From assembly GCA_043228905.1 (NCBI GenBank), contig JBHGNT010000004.1:24738001-24802000 (forward strand): a DNA stretch of 64,000 nucleotides, written 5' to 3'. This stretch comes from Azolla caroliniana (Eukaryota > Polypodiophyta). Positions 36,679-47,444 of this stretch are shown piece after piece. The notes below the pieces were generated by a model. The model worked only from the letters and a program-made list of their open reading frames with translations. It had not been told where the DNA came from and did not search any database. Both the position numbers and the translations under genes were made by a program. The first letter of the stretch is position 1. Every line of letters starts with the position of its first letter.

Positions 36679-37260
36679 ATGGAAGGAGGTGTGAGCAGTT
36701 TCCCAGGTATGATAGTTCTAAACTCATAGAACTATGCAGACTGGAAGATAAAGATGGAAGACCTCCTCATCGTGAAAGACCTGCACGAGCCAGTCGACAG
36801 AGCACACATACTCGAGGGGGTATTGGAGTTGGATTGGAAACTTCTAAACAGAACGGTAGTGGCCAACATCCGACATTGCATCGACGTAAGTGCCCTTCAG
36901 CATATGGCGAACGACACAAATGTCCACAAAATGTGGCAGAAGTTGTCAGGTCTATATGAGAGGAAGAACGCGTTCAATAAAAACTCGTTGATGAGAAAAA
37001 TCGTATGGCTGAAATACAGAGACGGTGAGAGCATTGTCAAACACATCAACACATTCATGGGGTATGTAAATCAACTTGCTGCGACCAAGTTTCCCTTGGA
37101 TGATGCAATGTAGGCCATCCTGCTAATGTGAACAGAGGAAGAGACCGGCAAAGAAGAAGTCCGCAATGAACAGACAAATCCCACGCCAGATCCAAGTCCA
37201 GAGGTAAGCCTGTGTGCTTTTATTCTGGAAAGCCTGGACACTTCCAGAAGGATTGTTGAC
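36679..37260 (+). pseudogene. Copia gag region
   Basis: A gag frame at 36754-37113 reads WQKLSGLYERKNAFNKNSL, MRKIVWLKYRDGESIVKHIN and FPLDDAM, like the UBN2-type gag of copia elements; a stop at about 37113 ends it. Later, at 37215-37256, a nucleic-acid-binding zinc knuckle reads CFYSGKPGHFQKDC, where the second cysteine has become serine, and a stop codon follows directly. So both the frame and the knuckle are damaged. Confidence 0.75.
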
Positions 37261-40200
37261 ACTTAAAGAAAGATAAGAGTGTCAAAAATAATGTCGAACC
37301 CAGGAAAATTCTTGATGAGAAGAACACTTCGGCCATTGCTACGAGCAATGAAGAACTCCTATTCATTTGTGAACAGACGAGTGCAAATCTTGTAAGTGAA
37401 GATTGCACGTGGGTGATTGATTCCGGGGCATCGTTCCTCATAACTCCGTCGAGAGAGTATTTCTCGACTTACATAGTCGGGGATCATGGCTATGTAAAGA
37501 TGGGTGACAGTGGAGAGTGCAGGGTAACCAGAGTCGGAAGTGTTTGCTTAACGACGTCAACAGGGTGTCAACTGACTTTGAAGGATGTTAGACACATCCC
37601 CGATATAAGATTGAATCTGATATCGACTAGAAGGTTAGATGACGAAGGCTATAGTGGTAGCTTTCGAAATGGCAAGTGGAAGTTCTGTCAAGGAAATCTT
37701 ATAGTGGTCCGAGCACAGAAAGAAGGCACATTATATATGATGCATGCCCAACCGTGCAAATTGGAAGTAAATGTGGCAGTCGACTCGGCAAGAGAAATAT
37801 GGCATAAGAGGCTAGGCCACATGAGTGAGAAGGGAATGCACCTGTTAGCAAACAAGAAACTTCTACCAGAAGTCAAGGGAGTGCACGTGGAGAAGTGCGT
37901 CGACAACTTAGTTGGAAAGCAGAATAGAGCAACATTCCACACAAGACCACTGAGGACAAGAGAAGTGCCACAAGAACTGGTACACATGGACGTGTGCTAT
38001 GTGGATGCTCCATCGCATCGAGGTGGACAGTACTTTGTGATGTTCATTGACGACTATAGTCGGAAGACATGGGCCTTTGTACTGAAGTCGAAGGATCAAG
38101 TACTGTCAGTTTTCAAGGAGTTCCAGGCTAGAGCTGAACGAGAGTCAGGTCGGAAGTTGAAGGCTGTTCGAACCGACAACGGTGGCGAGTACAGAGGGCA
38201 GTTCGAGGAATACTACAAGTGCCAAGGTATTCGGATCGAATACACAATGCCAAAGACCCAGAGTTGAACGGGCTTGTAGAGAGGATGAATCGAACAATCA
38301 TGGAGAGGTTAAGGAGCATGCTCACTCATCCTATTGGGTTGAGGCGATGTATACAACTATTTATATGATAAACAAGTCTCCCTCAGTACCATTAAAGGGT
38401 GATGTCCCACAGAGAGTGTGGACATGGAAGGATGTCTCCTACCAACACCTGAGGGTGTTCGGATGTTTGGGGTATATGCATGTACTGAAGGATCAAAGGT
38501 TAAAGCTCGATAGTAAGTCGAAGGCATGCATATTCATGGGATACTCGGAAGATGAGTTCGGCTATAGGCTATGGGACCTAGTCGACAAGAAGGTAGTGAG
38601 AAGTCGGGATGTAGTCTTTCTAGAAGATAAGACGATTGAAGATGGGAGGCAACAAAAGTCAGAATTGACTCCCTAGTCAACCTAGACTACCATCGACTTA
38701 AGGCCAAGTGAGTCGTCACCGACAGTTGTAAGGAGACAACTGGCCGATAGAGCCAAATCTGAGTCGATTGACTCAGAGAGACCGACTGACTACGAGTCAA
38801 AGTTGGCAGAGCTGCAAAGGTCAATCGATGAATATGAGTTGGAGTTGTCCAACTAGGAGAGGCCGATTGACGAGCAGAATCCCGAGCAGAGAGAAGAGTT
38901 GGCAGAGACATCCGAAAGAGAGCCAACAACAAGTGGAAGAAGATACCCACTCAGGGAGAGGAAAGCACCGACTACATATGCCAACCAATACATCCTCTTG
39001 ATTGATGAAGGTGAACCGGAGTGCTATGAAGAAGCCATTGCCGACGAGCACAGAGCGAAATGGCTGAGCATGATGCAAGATGAGTTGGAATCCTTGCACG
39101 AGAATTACACCTACGACATGGTAGAGTTGCCGAAAGGTAAGAGAGCACTCAGGAATAAATGGGTCTACAAAGTGAAGACTGGAGAAGCCGACAATGAGCC
39201 CATGTATAAAGCCCGCATAGTGGTGAAGGGTTTTCAACAGAAAAAGGGCATCCATTTTGACGAAATATTCGCACCAATCATGAAGATGACATCCATTCGA
39301 ACTGTTCTGAGCATAGCGGCCAGTATGGATCTAGAGATCGAACAGTTGGATGTCAAAACCGCATTTCTGCACGGGGAGCTAGAAGAAGAAATCTACATGC
39401 AACAACCCGAAGGCTTTGAGGAGAAAGGGAAAGAGAATCTAGTGTGTCGACTGAAGAAAAGCTTGTACGGTCTGAAACAAGCTCCACGCCAATGGTACAA
39501 GAAGTTTGAGTCCTTCATGATGGAACATCGGTTCCAAAAAACACAAGCTGATCACTGTGTGTTCATCAAAAGGTACGAAGAAGGGGACTTCTTGATTCTC
39601 TTGATATATGTCGATGACATGTTGATAGTTGATCAAGATACAAGGAAGATTGGAAGCTTGAAGAAAGCTCTTGGCAAATCATTTGCCATGAAAGACCTTG
39701 AACTGGCTAAACAAATCTTAGGAATGTACATAGTTCGAGACAGAACTCGAAAGGTGCTATGGTTATCATAGCAGAAGTATGTGACGAAGATCCTAGAGAG
39801 ATTTAACATGTCAGATGCAAAGCCAGTCGGCTCAGTGTTGCCGACAAATTGCAGATTGAATGCGAAGCAGTGTCCGAAAGGGGAGAAGGAAAAGGCCGAG
39901 ATGAGGAAGGTACCATATGCCTCGATTGTTGGCAGTCTAATGTATGCTATGGTCTGTACGAGACCAAACATAACATTTGCTGTAGGAGTAGTAAGCCGAT
40001 ACATGAGTAATCTAGGGAGAGAACACTGGGCAGTAGTGAAGTGGATACTCAGGTACTTAAATGGCACCTCGGGGGTATGCCTAAGGTATGGTGTTGGAAA
40101 ATCTGTGCTGGAAGGTTTTACTGACTCGGACATGTTGGGAGATGTCGACTCGAGCCGATCCACGTCAGGGTACGTGATGACCTATGCAGGAGGAGCAATG

Positions 40201-40440
40201 TCGTGGCAATCACGACTGCAGAAGTCTGTAGCTTTGTCGACTACAGAGGCAGAGTATATGGCAACGGTAGAGGCCGATAGAGATGATCTGGATGAGAAGT
40301 TTTCTTTCCGAATTAGGGATGAAGCAAAAGGAGCTCTTGCTTCACTATGATAGCCAGAGTGCCATACATCTTGCCAAGAATGCTGCATACCACTTCCGAA
40401 TCAAGCATATACAGAGAAGGTATCCCTGGTTGCGGGAGAG
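37261..40440 (+). pseudogene. Copia pol: protease, integrase, reverse transcriptase, RNase H
   Basis: Protease motif WVIDSGAS (about 37410-37433). Integrase: pre-integrase WHKRLGHMS, then core residues in HMDVCYVD, RTDNGGEY and ELNGLVERMN (D, D, E). Reverse transcriptase in a 290-codon frame at 38899-39771: NKWVYKVK, KARIVVKGFQQ, DVKTAFLHGELEEEIYM, LKKSLYGLKQAPRQWY and YVDD (39607-39618). RNase H: FTDSDMLGDVDSSRSTSGYV, STTEAEYMA, then a piece with HFRIKHIQRRY in another frame. Breaks: shift near 38260, stops near 38675, 38855 and 39769, shift near 40275. At least one of the stops looks like CAG changed to TAG. Confidence 0.85.
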
Positions 40441-40592
40441 AGTCAAAGAATGAGAGTTTTCCTTGGTGAAGATCCATACTGACGACAATGGATTCGACGT
40501 GCTAACGAAGAACCTACCTATGGATAGACTCAGAGTCTGTCGACAGAAGACAGGACTGACTGACTTCCTCCCACATGAGTGAAGGGGGAGTT

Positions 40593-40897
40593 TGTTGGGA
40601 ATATGTCCCTCCAGTGGGAGGGGGAACCGACTGTCCAGAAGTTGCTGACAATCGATGACTATGAGGAGTTGACTGATCGGACCAAGGAGTGTTGACAGTC
40701 GAAAACAGGGAAGATCCGATGGTTCGGAAAGCCAATAGTCGAAGAGTCGAAAACAGTGAGTCGATTGTTTGATAGTTCGACTATTATTATTATAGTAATA
40801 ATAATAATCATACGTAGCAGAGGCTACATTTGTAAATAGCCCATACAATGTATAAGTATAAATACACTTAGGGCAAAACGTGAGAAACACAATTGTA
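40593..40897 (+). repeat. Copia inner LTR, 3'-truncated (LTR2)
   Basis: Begins TGTTGGGAATATG right after the polypurine tract, as a true 3' LTR should, and contains the U3 and TATA region, but matches stop at 40897, about 180 bp before the expected end. By eye it differs from LTR1 at roughly 7 percent of positions, more than LTR3 does. The next 97 bases (40898-40994) match nothing else in the window. Confidence 0.85.
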
Positions 40898-40994
40898 GAA
40901 CAGAAGTAGTGCGAGAGCGTGTGAGAGAGTGAGTGAGTGAGAGTAGCGCCATAGTTGTGTGTGTAACAACAGACGCCAAGAGCCCTACATGGCT

Positions 40995-41060
40995 GAGACA
41001 AGATTCTAAGAGTGCGTGGAAGACTTGAGTTGAACCAAAATCGTCTAGAAATGAAATAAT
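40995..41060. repeat. 66-bp repeat of the element's left flank
   Basis: Identical by eye to 36099-36164, the host sequence directly left of LTR1, including the ATAAT target site. It stands directly left of LTR3. Confidence 0.92.
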
Positions 41061-41546
41061 TGTTGGGAATATGTCCCTCCAGTGGGTGGAGGAACCGACT
41101 GTCCAGACGTTGCTGATAGTCGATGACTACGAGGAGTCGACTGATCGGACCAAGGAGTGCCGATAGTTGAAGATAGGGAAGATCTGACTGTTCGGAAAGC
41201 CGACAGTCAAAGAGTCGAAAACAGTGAGTCGACTATTTGATAGTTCGACTATTATTATTATAGTAATAATAATAATCATACGTAGCAGAGGCTACATTTG
41301 TAAATAGCCCATATAGTGTATAAGTATAAATACACTTAGGGCAAAACGTGAGAAACACAATTGTAACATTCTGTGTTGTATATCCACTATACATAGTGAA
41401 GCTTTGTTCCCGTGGTTTTCTCCCGTTTTAGGGTTTTCACGTTAAATCTTTGTGCTCCATTGCTGTCCTTTCTTTTTCTGGCATATCTGTGATTCGTATT
41501 TCAACATAGTTCGTTTATTGTGATTTGACTGAACGATTTCTCAACA
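41061..41546 (+). repeat. Copia complete outer LTR (LTR3)
   Basis: 486 bp, the same length as LTR1 and about 97 percent alike by eye. Followed by ATAAT (41547-41551), the expected right copy of the target duplication. Confidence 0.92.
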
Positions 41547-41551
41547 ATAAT

Positions 41552-42234
41552 TACCTCCATATCCATAGTAATGTTGAACTCAGGCATGGTTGCCATTGAA
41601 CTGCCAAGCATGGTTGCCACTTGGCTCGAGTTGAACTAGAATATGATCATATAATCATTGCTTTGCCTTGAGTGGAGTCCCACAAGTTGATTTTGGATCG
41701 GCAAGCTTGTCCTGTCACTTTTAGCAAGGCATCTTATGAACCCCATCCAACGTCCTATGTCTCTATGATCCCGTGTTGGGTTGATGATCCTCTTGTTTTT
41801 AGGAGCTCTATCTAAGCCAATCATTTGCACGTTTTTGGTTTAGCAAACCTTTCCTAGGATTATGTTTCATCTATTCCATTTCCCCAAACCTCTGGGGGCA
41901 TAAATTCCATCCTCTTGCATTCATGAGCCCTCCCCGAGGTATGTTTTGGTGTAACAAAATGTATGGTATATGTATGTGTAGAGCAAAAATCAACGAGGTT
42001 CTAAACTACAAGTGATTTTGAATCAAGAGGCAAATGTTATGTGTTGGACACAATTTAACAATAAACATGTCTCTAACAATTAATGAGACAGTGATAACAC
42101 AATTTATAATAATTAAATATGATTCCAATACATGAAGGTGATTACAAAGACAGAAAGTTCTCTCTCCCTTTTAACAAGGTTTGGTGGTAAATAGACCTAT
42201 AAGAACATAGTTTATAGTAAGTGACGGCTTGGAT
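41552..42234. other. Intergenic stretch, one unrecognised open frame
   Basis: A 64-codon - strand frame at 41636-41830 begins MQMIGLDRAPKNKR. I do not recognise it. The rest is AT-rich and blank. Confidence 0.3.
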
Positions 42235-42445
42235 ATAGAAATTAAGATATCATTCTCATTTAATAACATATCATCAACGTATAAAATAATGATTGTAATG
42301 ACACCATTAGAGTATTTTGACACTAAGAATGCATGCCTATTTTAGAAACCTTTTATAAAGAAAACATTGCATATGTTCTCATATGACATTCTTGGTGCTT
42401 TATTTAAACCATAAAAATCTTCTTCAACTTGTTTCCTTTTATAGA
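42235..42445 (-). pseudogene. Copia reverse-transcriptase fragment
   Basis: On the - strand: KQVEEDFYGLNKAPRMSYE, VSKYSNGVIT, IIILYVDDMLLNEND. This is the part of copia reverse transcriptase that ends at the YVDD catalytic motif. The wording EEDFYGL and IIILY.DD matches the relic at 19.24-19.40 kb, so both come from one family. It ends where LINE C begins. Confidence 0.65.
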
Positions 42446-42479
42446 TTACCTTATAGTTCTATCTTAGTAGCAGGAGGTA

Positions 42480-44760
42480 GAGGATGAAGATTTCAAATGT
42501 CACGATCTATTCGCCAAGGGTGTTTGTTGGCCCCTTTCTTATTTCTTATTGTTACAGAGGTGTTTTCTGCATATTTAAATTCAGCAGGTGCTGGGATCAA
42601 GGGCTAGTCGCACCGATCTCTAACAAGATGATTTTAGATGTGGAGTTTGCAGATGATACAACATTATACATGCGTGCCGAAGAAGGTAATTTGTGTAAAG
42701 CACATGCTGCATTGGAAACATTTTATGTTGCCTCTTGTGCAAAAGTTAATTGGTGTAAATTAGTGGGTTTTTGGGTGTTTATGTGGCTGTTGCCATCATG
42801 GAGACCTTCTGAGTCTTTTCGTTGGATTCAAGAAGGAGTTTCAGTTTGTTACTTAGGTTGTCAGGTTGGTATAAATATGCATAAGGAGCGATTGTTAGTT
42901 CCTCTAATGTTATCACTTAGGAAAACATTATTGATTTGGGATACTACATAGTTGTCTTTAGCAAGAAGAGTAATGATAGCTAATTAGGTTCTCCTTTCAT
43001 CAATGTGGTATATTGCACCTACATGTTTGTTCTCTAGATCTTGTTTGGTGCAGATTCAACAACTGGTTCGAAACTTTATTTGGATAGGAAGAAGTAATAA
43101 TGATGCTCGTGCGATGATAGCTTGGTCGACACTTACAATGCAATTTTCTAATGGTGGTTTAGGGTTGGTAGACCCAAACAACCAATGTAAGGCTCTTTTG
43201 GAAAAATTTGTTGTTAGAGCCCGCTCAAGGTATATGGTCAGAGTTGCTTTTAAACCGTCTAGAGGGGGTTTTTGGAAACCATCTCTAAGATGGGCATTCT
43301 TGTCAAATTTTAAGACAAGACCAATACATGGTCCGATAGATGGTTTTATGGTTGGCATTTGTAAATCGTGGGATGTTGTTAAGTTTTTTTATTCGTAGAT
43401 GCCCATCTTCGAATGAAGAACTGTTGCGGCAACCTTTGATTTGGTGTATTGCTTGGCAGTAGACCGCGATTACAGTGGGCTAAGTTGGATAATGGTATAG
43501 CTGCCACGGTAGCCTCTTGGGGAAATTATGTTTGTCATCTTAATAATTCACAGATGTTACCATGTGTAGGGGTTTTAGACCTATGTTTGATGAAATTCAA
43601 TTATCTTTAGGGAATTTTCTCTCTAATTGGTCACCTTCTTTTGAGCATGTTTGGTTTGGATATTTTTCTCCGGTTGGTGTTATGATAGGAGCAAAAGGAA
43701 CAACGTCTCAAGGAAAATGCTACTATTTTGATGTATCTGAGGAAGGAAGATTTTGGCAAACTGATGTGGAATCGTCAATTTGGCAAACAACATTGCAACA
43801 TCCGGTGAGGGTAAATCTAGTAAAAAGTGGATTTTAGATACTTCGCATTCTGATAGTATGTTGTTGCATTGGGATCCATCAGATCATCTCTGGAAACATA
43901 CAAATCCTTCGTCTCATACTAAATTTTTTCAATATTTTGTGAAGTTGCAACGAAAGTTGCTCTTAGGTAGGAAATGGCATGATCTACCATCCGTTATGAA
44001 AGTGTGGTTGGCGAATGGGGCCTCTTTAATGGATGCATCTAAATATTGGAAGTGGTTATGGAGTATGTAGATTCCTAGGAAGATTGTCCTTTTTCGCTGG
44101 TTATTGATCCATTATGCACTACCGGTTTGGGCTTGGTTACGACAAATAGATTTGGTTGTGGATGTATGATTTGGTTGTGGATTTGGTTGTGGATGTATGA
44201 TGGAATCAATTAAGCACGTATTGTGGTCTTGTCCTAAAATTATGCAAGTATGGCAGAGAGTATTAAGGGTGTTGATACTGATACATGCTAATTGTGTGAT
44301 AACTTAGAGACATCACACTGCAAATTTACAATCTTTACTTTGAGTGCTTTTAAGCTCTTTAGTGTCTAATCGACACTTGTATATTTTTCTTTATTCTTTG
44401 TGGGTTCTCACCTCACTTTGAGGTTTCCCACTAGTAATAAAAGTGTTACTAAAAAAATTTGTGTGATCACTTGGGGTGCGGTTAGGTGGGGCATTCTAGA
44501 GGGACAACTCTTGCTATATGAAAAGGAGGATATAGTGGAAGCCTTTCAAATAGTTCCTCCTCATATATAAATGGTTCAACCTTTTATAAGTGATAATTTG
44601 CAATCTAGGGATGATATTATCTGGAAGACAATTTCATCTATTTTGATGTGGGTAATTTGGAAGGCGCGATGTCGTGATGTTCTGTGTCCAATGGGAGAAA
44701 TTGTGAAATAGTGTGGCTCCACACACATTATACACATGATTATAAATATGAAAATTAGCC
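42480..44760 (+). mobile_element. LINE C, 5'-truncated L1-type element
   Basis: Starts in the middle of reverse transcriptase with SIRQGC (42503-42520), then VEFADDTTLYM with catalytic FADD (42646-42657), VSVCYLGCQVGI, LSLARRVMI, WYIAPTCL, VRNFIWIG, GGLGLVDPNNQCKALLEKFV (43003-43398), a zf-RVT piece at 44000-44250 and a C-terminal piece at 44630-44700 reading ILMWVIWKARCRDVL. Several stops. It aligns along its length with LINE B but is clearly diverged. A 153-bp insert lies at 44306-44458. The 3' tail of the family is not seen; a SINE-like sequence adjoins instead. Confidence 0.8.
44306..44458 (+). mobile_element. 153-bp retroposed insert in LINE C
   Basis: Flanked by TTGTGTGATAACTT (44292-44305) and TTGTGTGATCACTT (44459-44472), a 14-base target duplication with one mismatch. 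The insert ends CACTAGTAATAAAAGTGTTA, then CT and an A run. It has no pol III promoter boxes, so it is more likely a 5'-truncated LINE tail of another family than a SINE. Confidence 0.7.
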
Positions 44761-44789
44761 TAGTGTCTGATGACATTCAAGTGCATATA

Positions 44790-44872
44790 GAAGGGTGCAA
44801 GCAAGATTTGAACCTTGCACTTCTAAGATAGGAAGCAATTATCTTACCACTAAAGCTACTACTAAGTGCTTT
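44790..44872 (-). mobile_element. tRNA-derived SINE-like head
   Basis: On the - strand an A-box-like TAGCTTTAGTGG (within 44842-44858) is followed 28 bases later by a B-box GGTTCAAATC (44805-44814). Spacing and the flanking T-arm stem fit a tRNA-derived pol III promoter, but the acceptor arms do not pair, so it is not a working tRNA gene. AT-rich sequence continues toward 44700, as in a SINE body. Family not identified. Confidence 0.55.
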
Positions 44873-44926
44873 AGAGTTTGTATATTTCCTTCTCATATTT
44901 AGTATTCCATAGGAAACAAACATACA

Positions 44927-45040
44927 AAACCGTGTACACAAAACCATGGTTTTAGCCTATGGTTTTGTGCATGCCACAAGGAAAACCGTGTGCCCGAAAA
45001 CCATGGGTTCAAGCCCATGGTTTTGTGCATGTTAGAAGGA
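44927..45040. repeat. Two tandem 56-bp units, each a hairpin
   Basis: Units start with AAACCGTGT at 44927 and 44983. Each contains two inverted arms of AAAACCATGG type. In the second unit the arms are a perfect 11-bp match around a TTCAAG loop (about 44997-45024); in the first the pairing is imperfect. Both units then read TGGTTTTGTGCATG. No known element fits. Confidence 0.75.
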
Positions 45041-46229
45041 TAGATAAACCTATAAAAAAACCTCGTAAGGCTTGTGTAATGGGGGGGATCAATCAATGGA
45101 TAAATCAAACAATCTATGAATCAAATCGAAAATTAATAATAAGAAAACTTAGTTATCTTATTGGTGATATGCGTTTATCTATCTATCTATCTTAAAAACT
45201 TCCTCAATTTATTATTATTTTTTTCTCTCTCTCACTCTAACGACATTAGTGCATCACTTTAGTTGCCCATCATCAATCCTCCATAACCACTAGCGGATAG
45301 AGGCTCGGTGCTTGTCTGCGCCTGTGACGCGCACATCCCGACGTTTGGCACGCGCCACGCGACAACGATGCATATCAATATTTGACAATGCTACTCAGGA
45401 TATTTTTGTTATAATTGTTGAATTCTAGTTGTTACTTGTTCATACATTACGTGGTCAACATGAAAATTTTACAAGCAATGTTGATGCCATTTTTAGGAAG
45501 CAAATGCATTTTAAAATGTTATGGGACTCTATGCTCATTTTTAGGGAATATGGAGATCACATAATATGGATGTATATTGTTCCCGTCATTTTGGGAAACA
45601 ATGTCTACTAACTTTGTTTATGGACACTCTATTGTTACAGAATTTGGTGGTATAGGTTACATTGCATGCTCAATTGCAGTTTGGGGGGAGTAGACCATAC
45701 AAATATTGGAGATATGGTGTACAAATATGTGTAGTTCTTGTATATACACATAAAATTGGCTATGATGTGAGCACAATGGAGTCCGTTGGTATTCTCCTTT
45801 ATCCAACACAACTTTTGTATTTCTAGTGATTTCATAATACCAAGGTCTATCTCTTTTCAAAAGAAAAAAGAAAAGAAAAACTTGTTTCCTTTTAATTGTC
45901 TACATTCCTAAATCATGCTTACTTTTTGTATATCGCCAAGCTTTAAGTCCTCGTTATCTATACCTATTTTATCCAATGTATATCCATCTCCTACGAAACC
46001 CAATACGCATCAGAGAGTTCAAAATACTAGACTTCCACATATGTATTTATATGGATGTATTCCTCTACACTCGACATGTATAGGCTCCATCTACACTTGC
46101 CTAGCGTAGGCATCTACATTTCGGTCATGTACGCTCAGAACTCCACCCTCACCTGATGGAGATGTACCGCAATCATCGAGCCATGATCCTCGATCCACTT
46201 TTTGGCGTCAAACTCATTTGGCATGATCA
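45041..46229. other. Intergenic stretch, no gene seen
   Basis: Mostly AT-rich. A short GC-rich, CG-containing patch lies at about 45288-45372. Open frames here have no recognisable motif. Confidence 0.35.
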
Positions 46230-46835
46230 TCAACCTAATGTGTTCTCAACCCATATTAGCCCAGAATTCATCCATGCATCCACACACCATTCTTTGATTT
46301 GTTCATGTTTAGTAATATGATTTGGTTCTCTCAAAGCAAACTCATACGAACTCATGTCAAACCTCATTGTTCTTCGCCTTTGCATGAATGAGTTGATTCC
46401 ATACCAACACAATTGCACTTTGATTATTGATGTAGAGAATCCAATGAACATTTGGCATTCCACACAAGCAAAAAATCAGAATACCTACATGAGAGCATCG
46501 CAAGATGAGCATATATAAACATGTCTTATACCCTCCCACCTTAGGGTCATGTTACATAGTGTACCAACAAGAGCTAGTTAACCCCCATTACACCATAATA
46601 ACATCCAAATGGATCATGTGTTAAAAGCTGAGTCAAGTCATTTGCACCATTTTCACAAAAAATGATTAGACTTCTAAAGACGCAAGCAATCTCGAATGAA
46701 GTGGTAATGCACATCAATATGCTTTTTCTTTGCATAATATATTGGACGAAGTCCACACACACTAGCAAGTTGGTCTCAATGTTTACAAGGTGTGGGGATT
46801 CCAAGAACCGCATAGAGTGTTTTGAGAAAAACACT
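46230..46835 (-). pseudogene. Two copia RNase H fragments
   Basis: On the - strand, about 46690-46740 reads KKHIDVHYHFIRD, and about 46340-46440 reads YINNQSAIVLVWNQLIHAKAK in place of the DNQSAI...HARTKHIE of intact copia RNase H. The same end of the domain occurs twice, so these are remnants of two copies or of a duplication. Many stops. Confidence 0.55.
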
Positions 46836-46989
46836 CAATCTTATGAGCCACCTTCGGACTAACACTGGATGATCAAGGGAGTGTATGGTTCTGGACCCTC
46901 CTATATGAGCTGCTAAATTATTTCAATTAATATGTAAAGGAGGCGTTTATCACTAATTTCACAAGATGGGAGAGAATATTGAATCCCAT

Positions 46990-47444
46990 TATTAGAGATC
47001 TAACTACTAAAGTAAGCTTAAGATAAGGATAAACAAATGATGGATAGAAAGGAGAAAGAGAAAGAAGGGTGCCGATCCACCCGACCACCCCCAAGCGAAG
47101 GGATCGAGACAGACTCGAGCCTTGATCGGCGTCCCATACCACCGTCGTGGCGTCGAGTCGTACCTGGTGCTGGAGCGCTCACTACAAGAGTTGACCCACC
47201 ACAAGAGCAGAGTCTCGATGTAGTCAAAAGATGATCAAATGAGGGTAGCTAGGCCTCTTATTTATAGCGATACCCAAGGCCCCCAGGCAAGTTCACACTT
47301 GACCTAATGGGTTGTCTCAATCCCGAGGATTAAAAGTAATCCTCCCCTTCTTTACACTCTCGTTTAACCCTCACACTTATCCACGTGTATAGAATACTAC
47401 GGTAAATTCTCACCACGGGATATTAAATGGTCATGCCCGTAACA
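46990..47444 (-). repeat. Gypsy 3' LTR
   Basis: 455 bp; on the - strand TGTTACGGGC to CTCTAATA (the end is TA, not the usual CA). It holds a G-box CCACGTGT at 47381-47388, a GAGGATTA hairpin with perfect 8-bp arms at 47325-47344, and a TATAAATA box. Confidence 0.93.

Larger units (their letters stand above)
36165..41546 (+). mobile_element. Ty1/copia LTR retrotransposon with three LTRs
   Basis: Outer limits are set by a 5-base target duplication ATAAT (36160-36164 and 41547-41551). It holds an LTR at 36165-36650, a primer-binding site TGGTATCAGAGC (36654-36665, initiator-Met tRNA type), gag, protease, integrase, reverse transcriptase and RNase H in copia order, a polypurine tract GAAGGGGGAG (40581-40590), a partial LTR (40593-40897), about 97 bases of unrelated sequence, a repeat of the left flank (40995-41060) and a complete third LTR (41061-41546). 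The coding region has a few stops and shifts. The outer LTRs differ at only about 13 to 15 of 486 positions by eye, so the insertion is fairly recent. Confidence 0.9.

Noticed and set aside
41636-41830. A 64-codon - strand frame with a basic N-terminus
   Set aside because: No family recognised, short, next to a transposon; could be chance.
44790-44872. A functional tRNA gene
   Set aside because: A and B boxes are present but the acceptor and anticodon arms do not pair, and it abuts transposon sequence.
46934-47234. Small open frames over the gypsy 3' LTR, repeated at the 5' LTR (53563-53790)
   Set aside because: They recur because the LTR is repeated; no known domain, and they lie in R/U5 and the flank.
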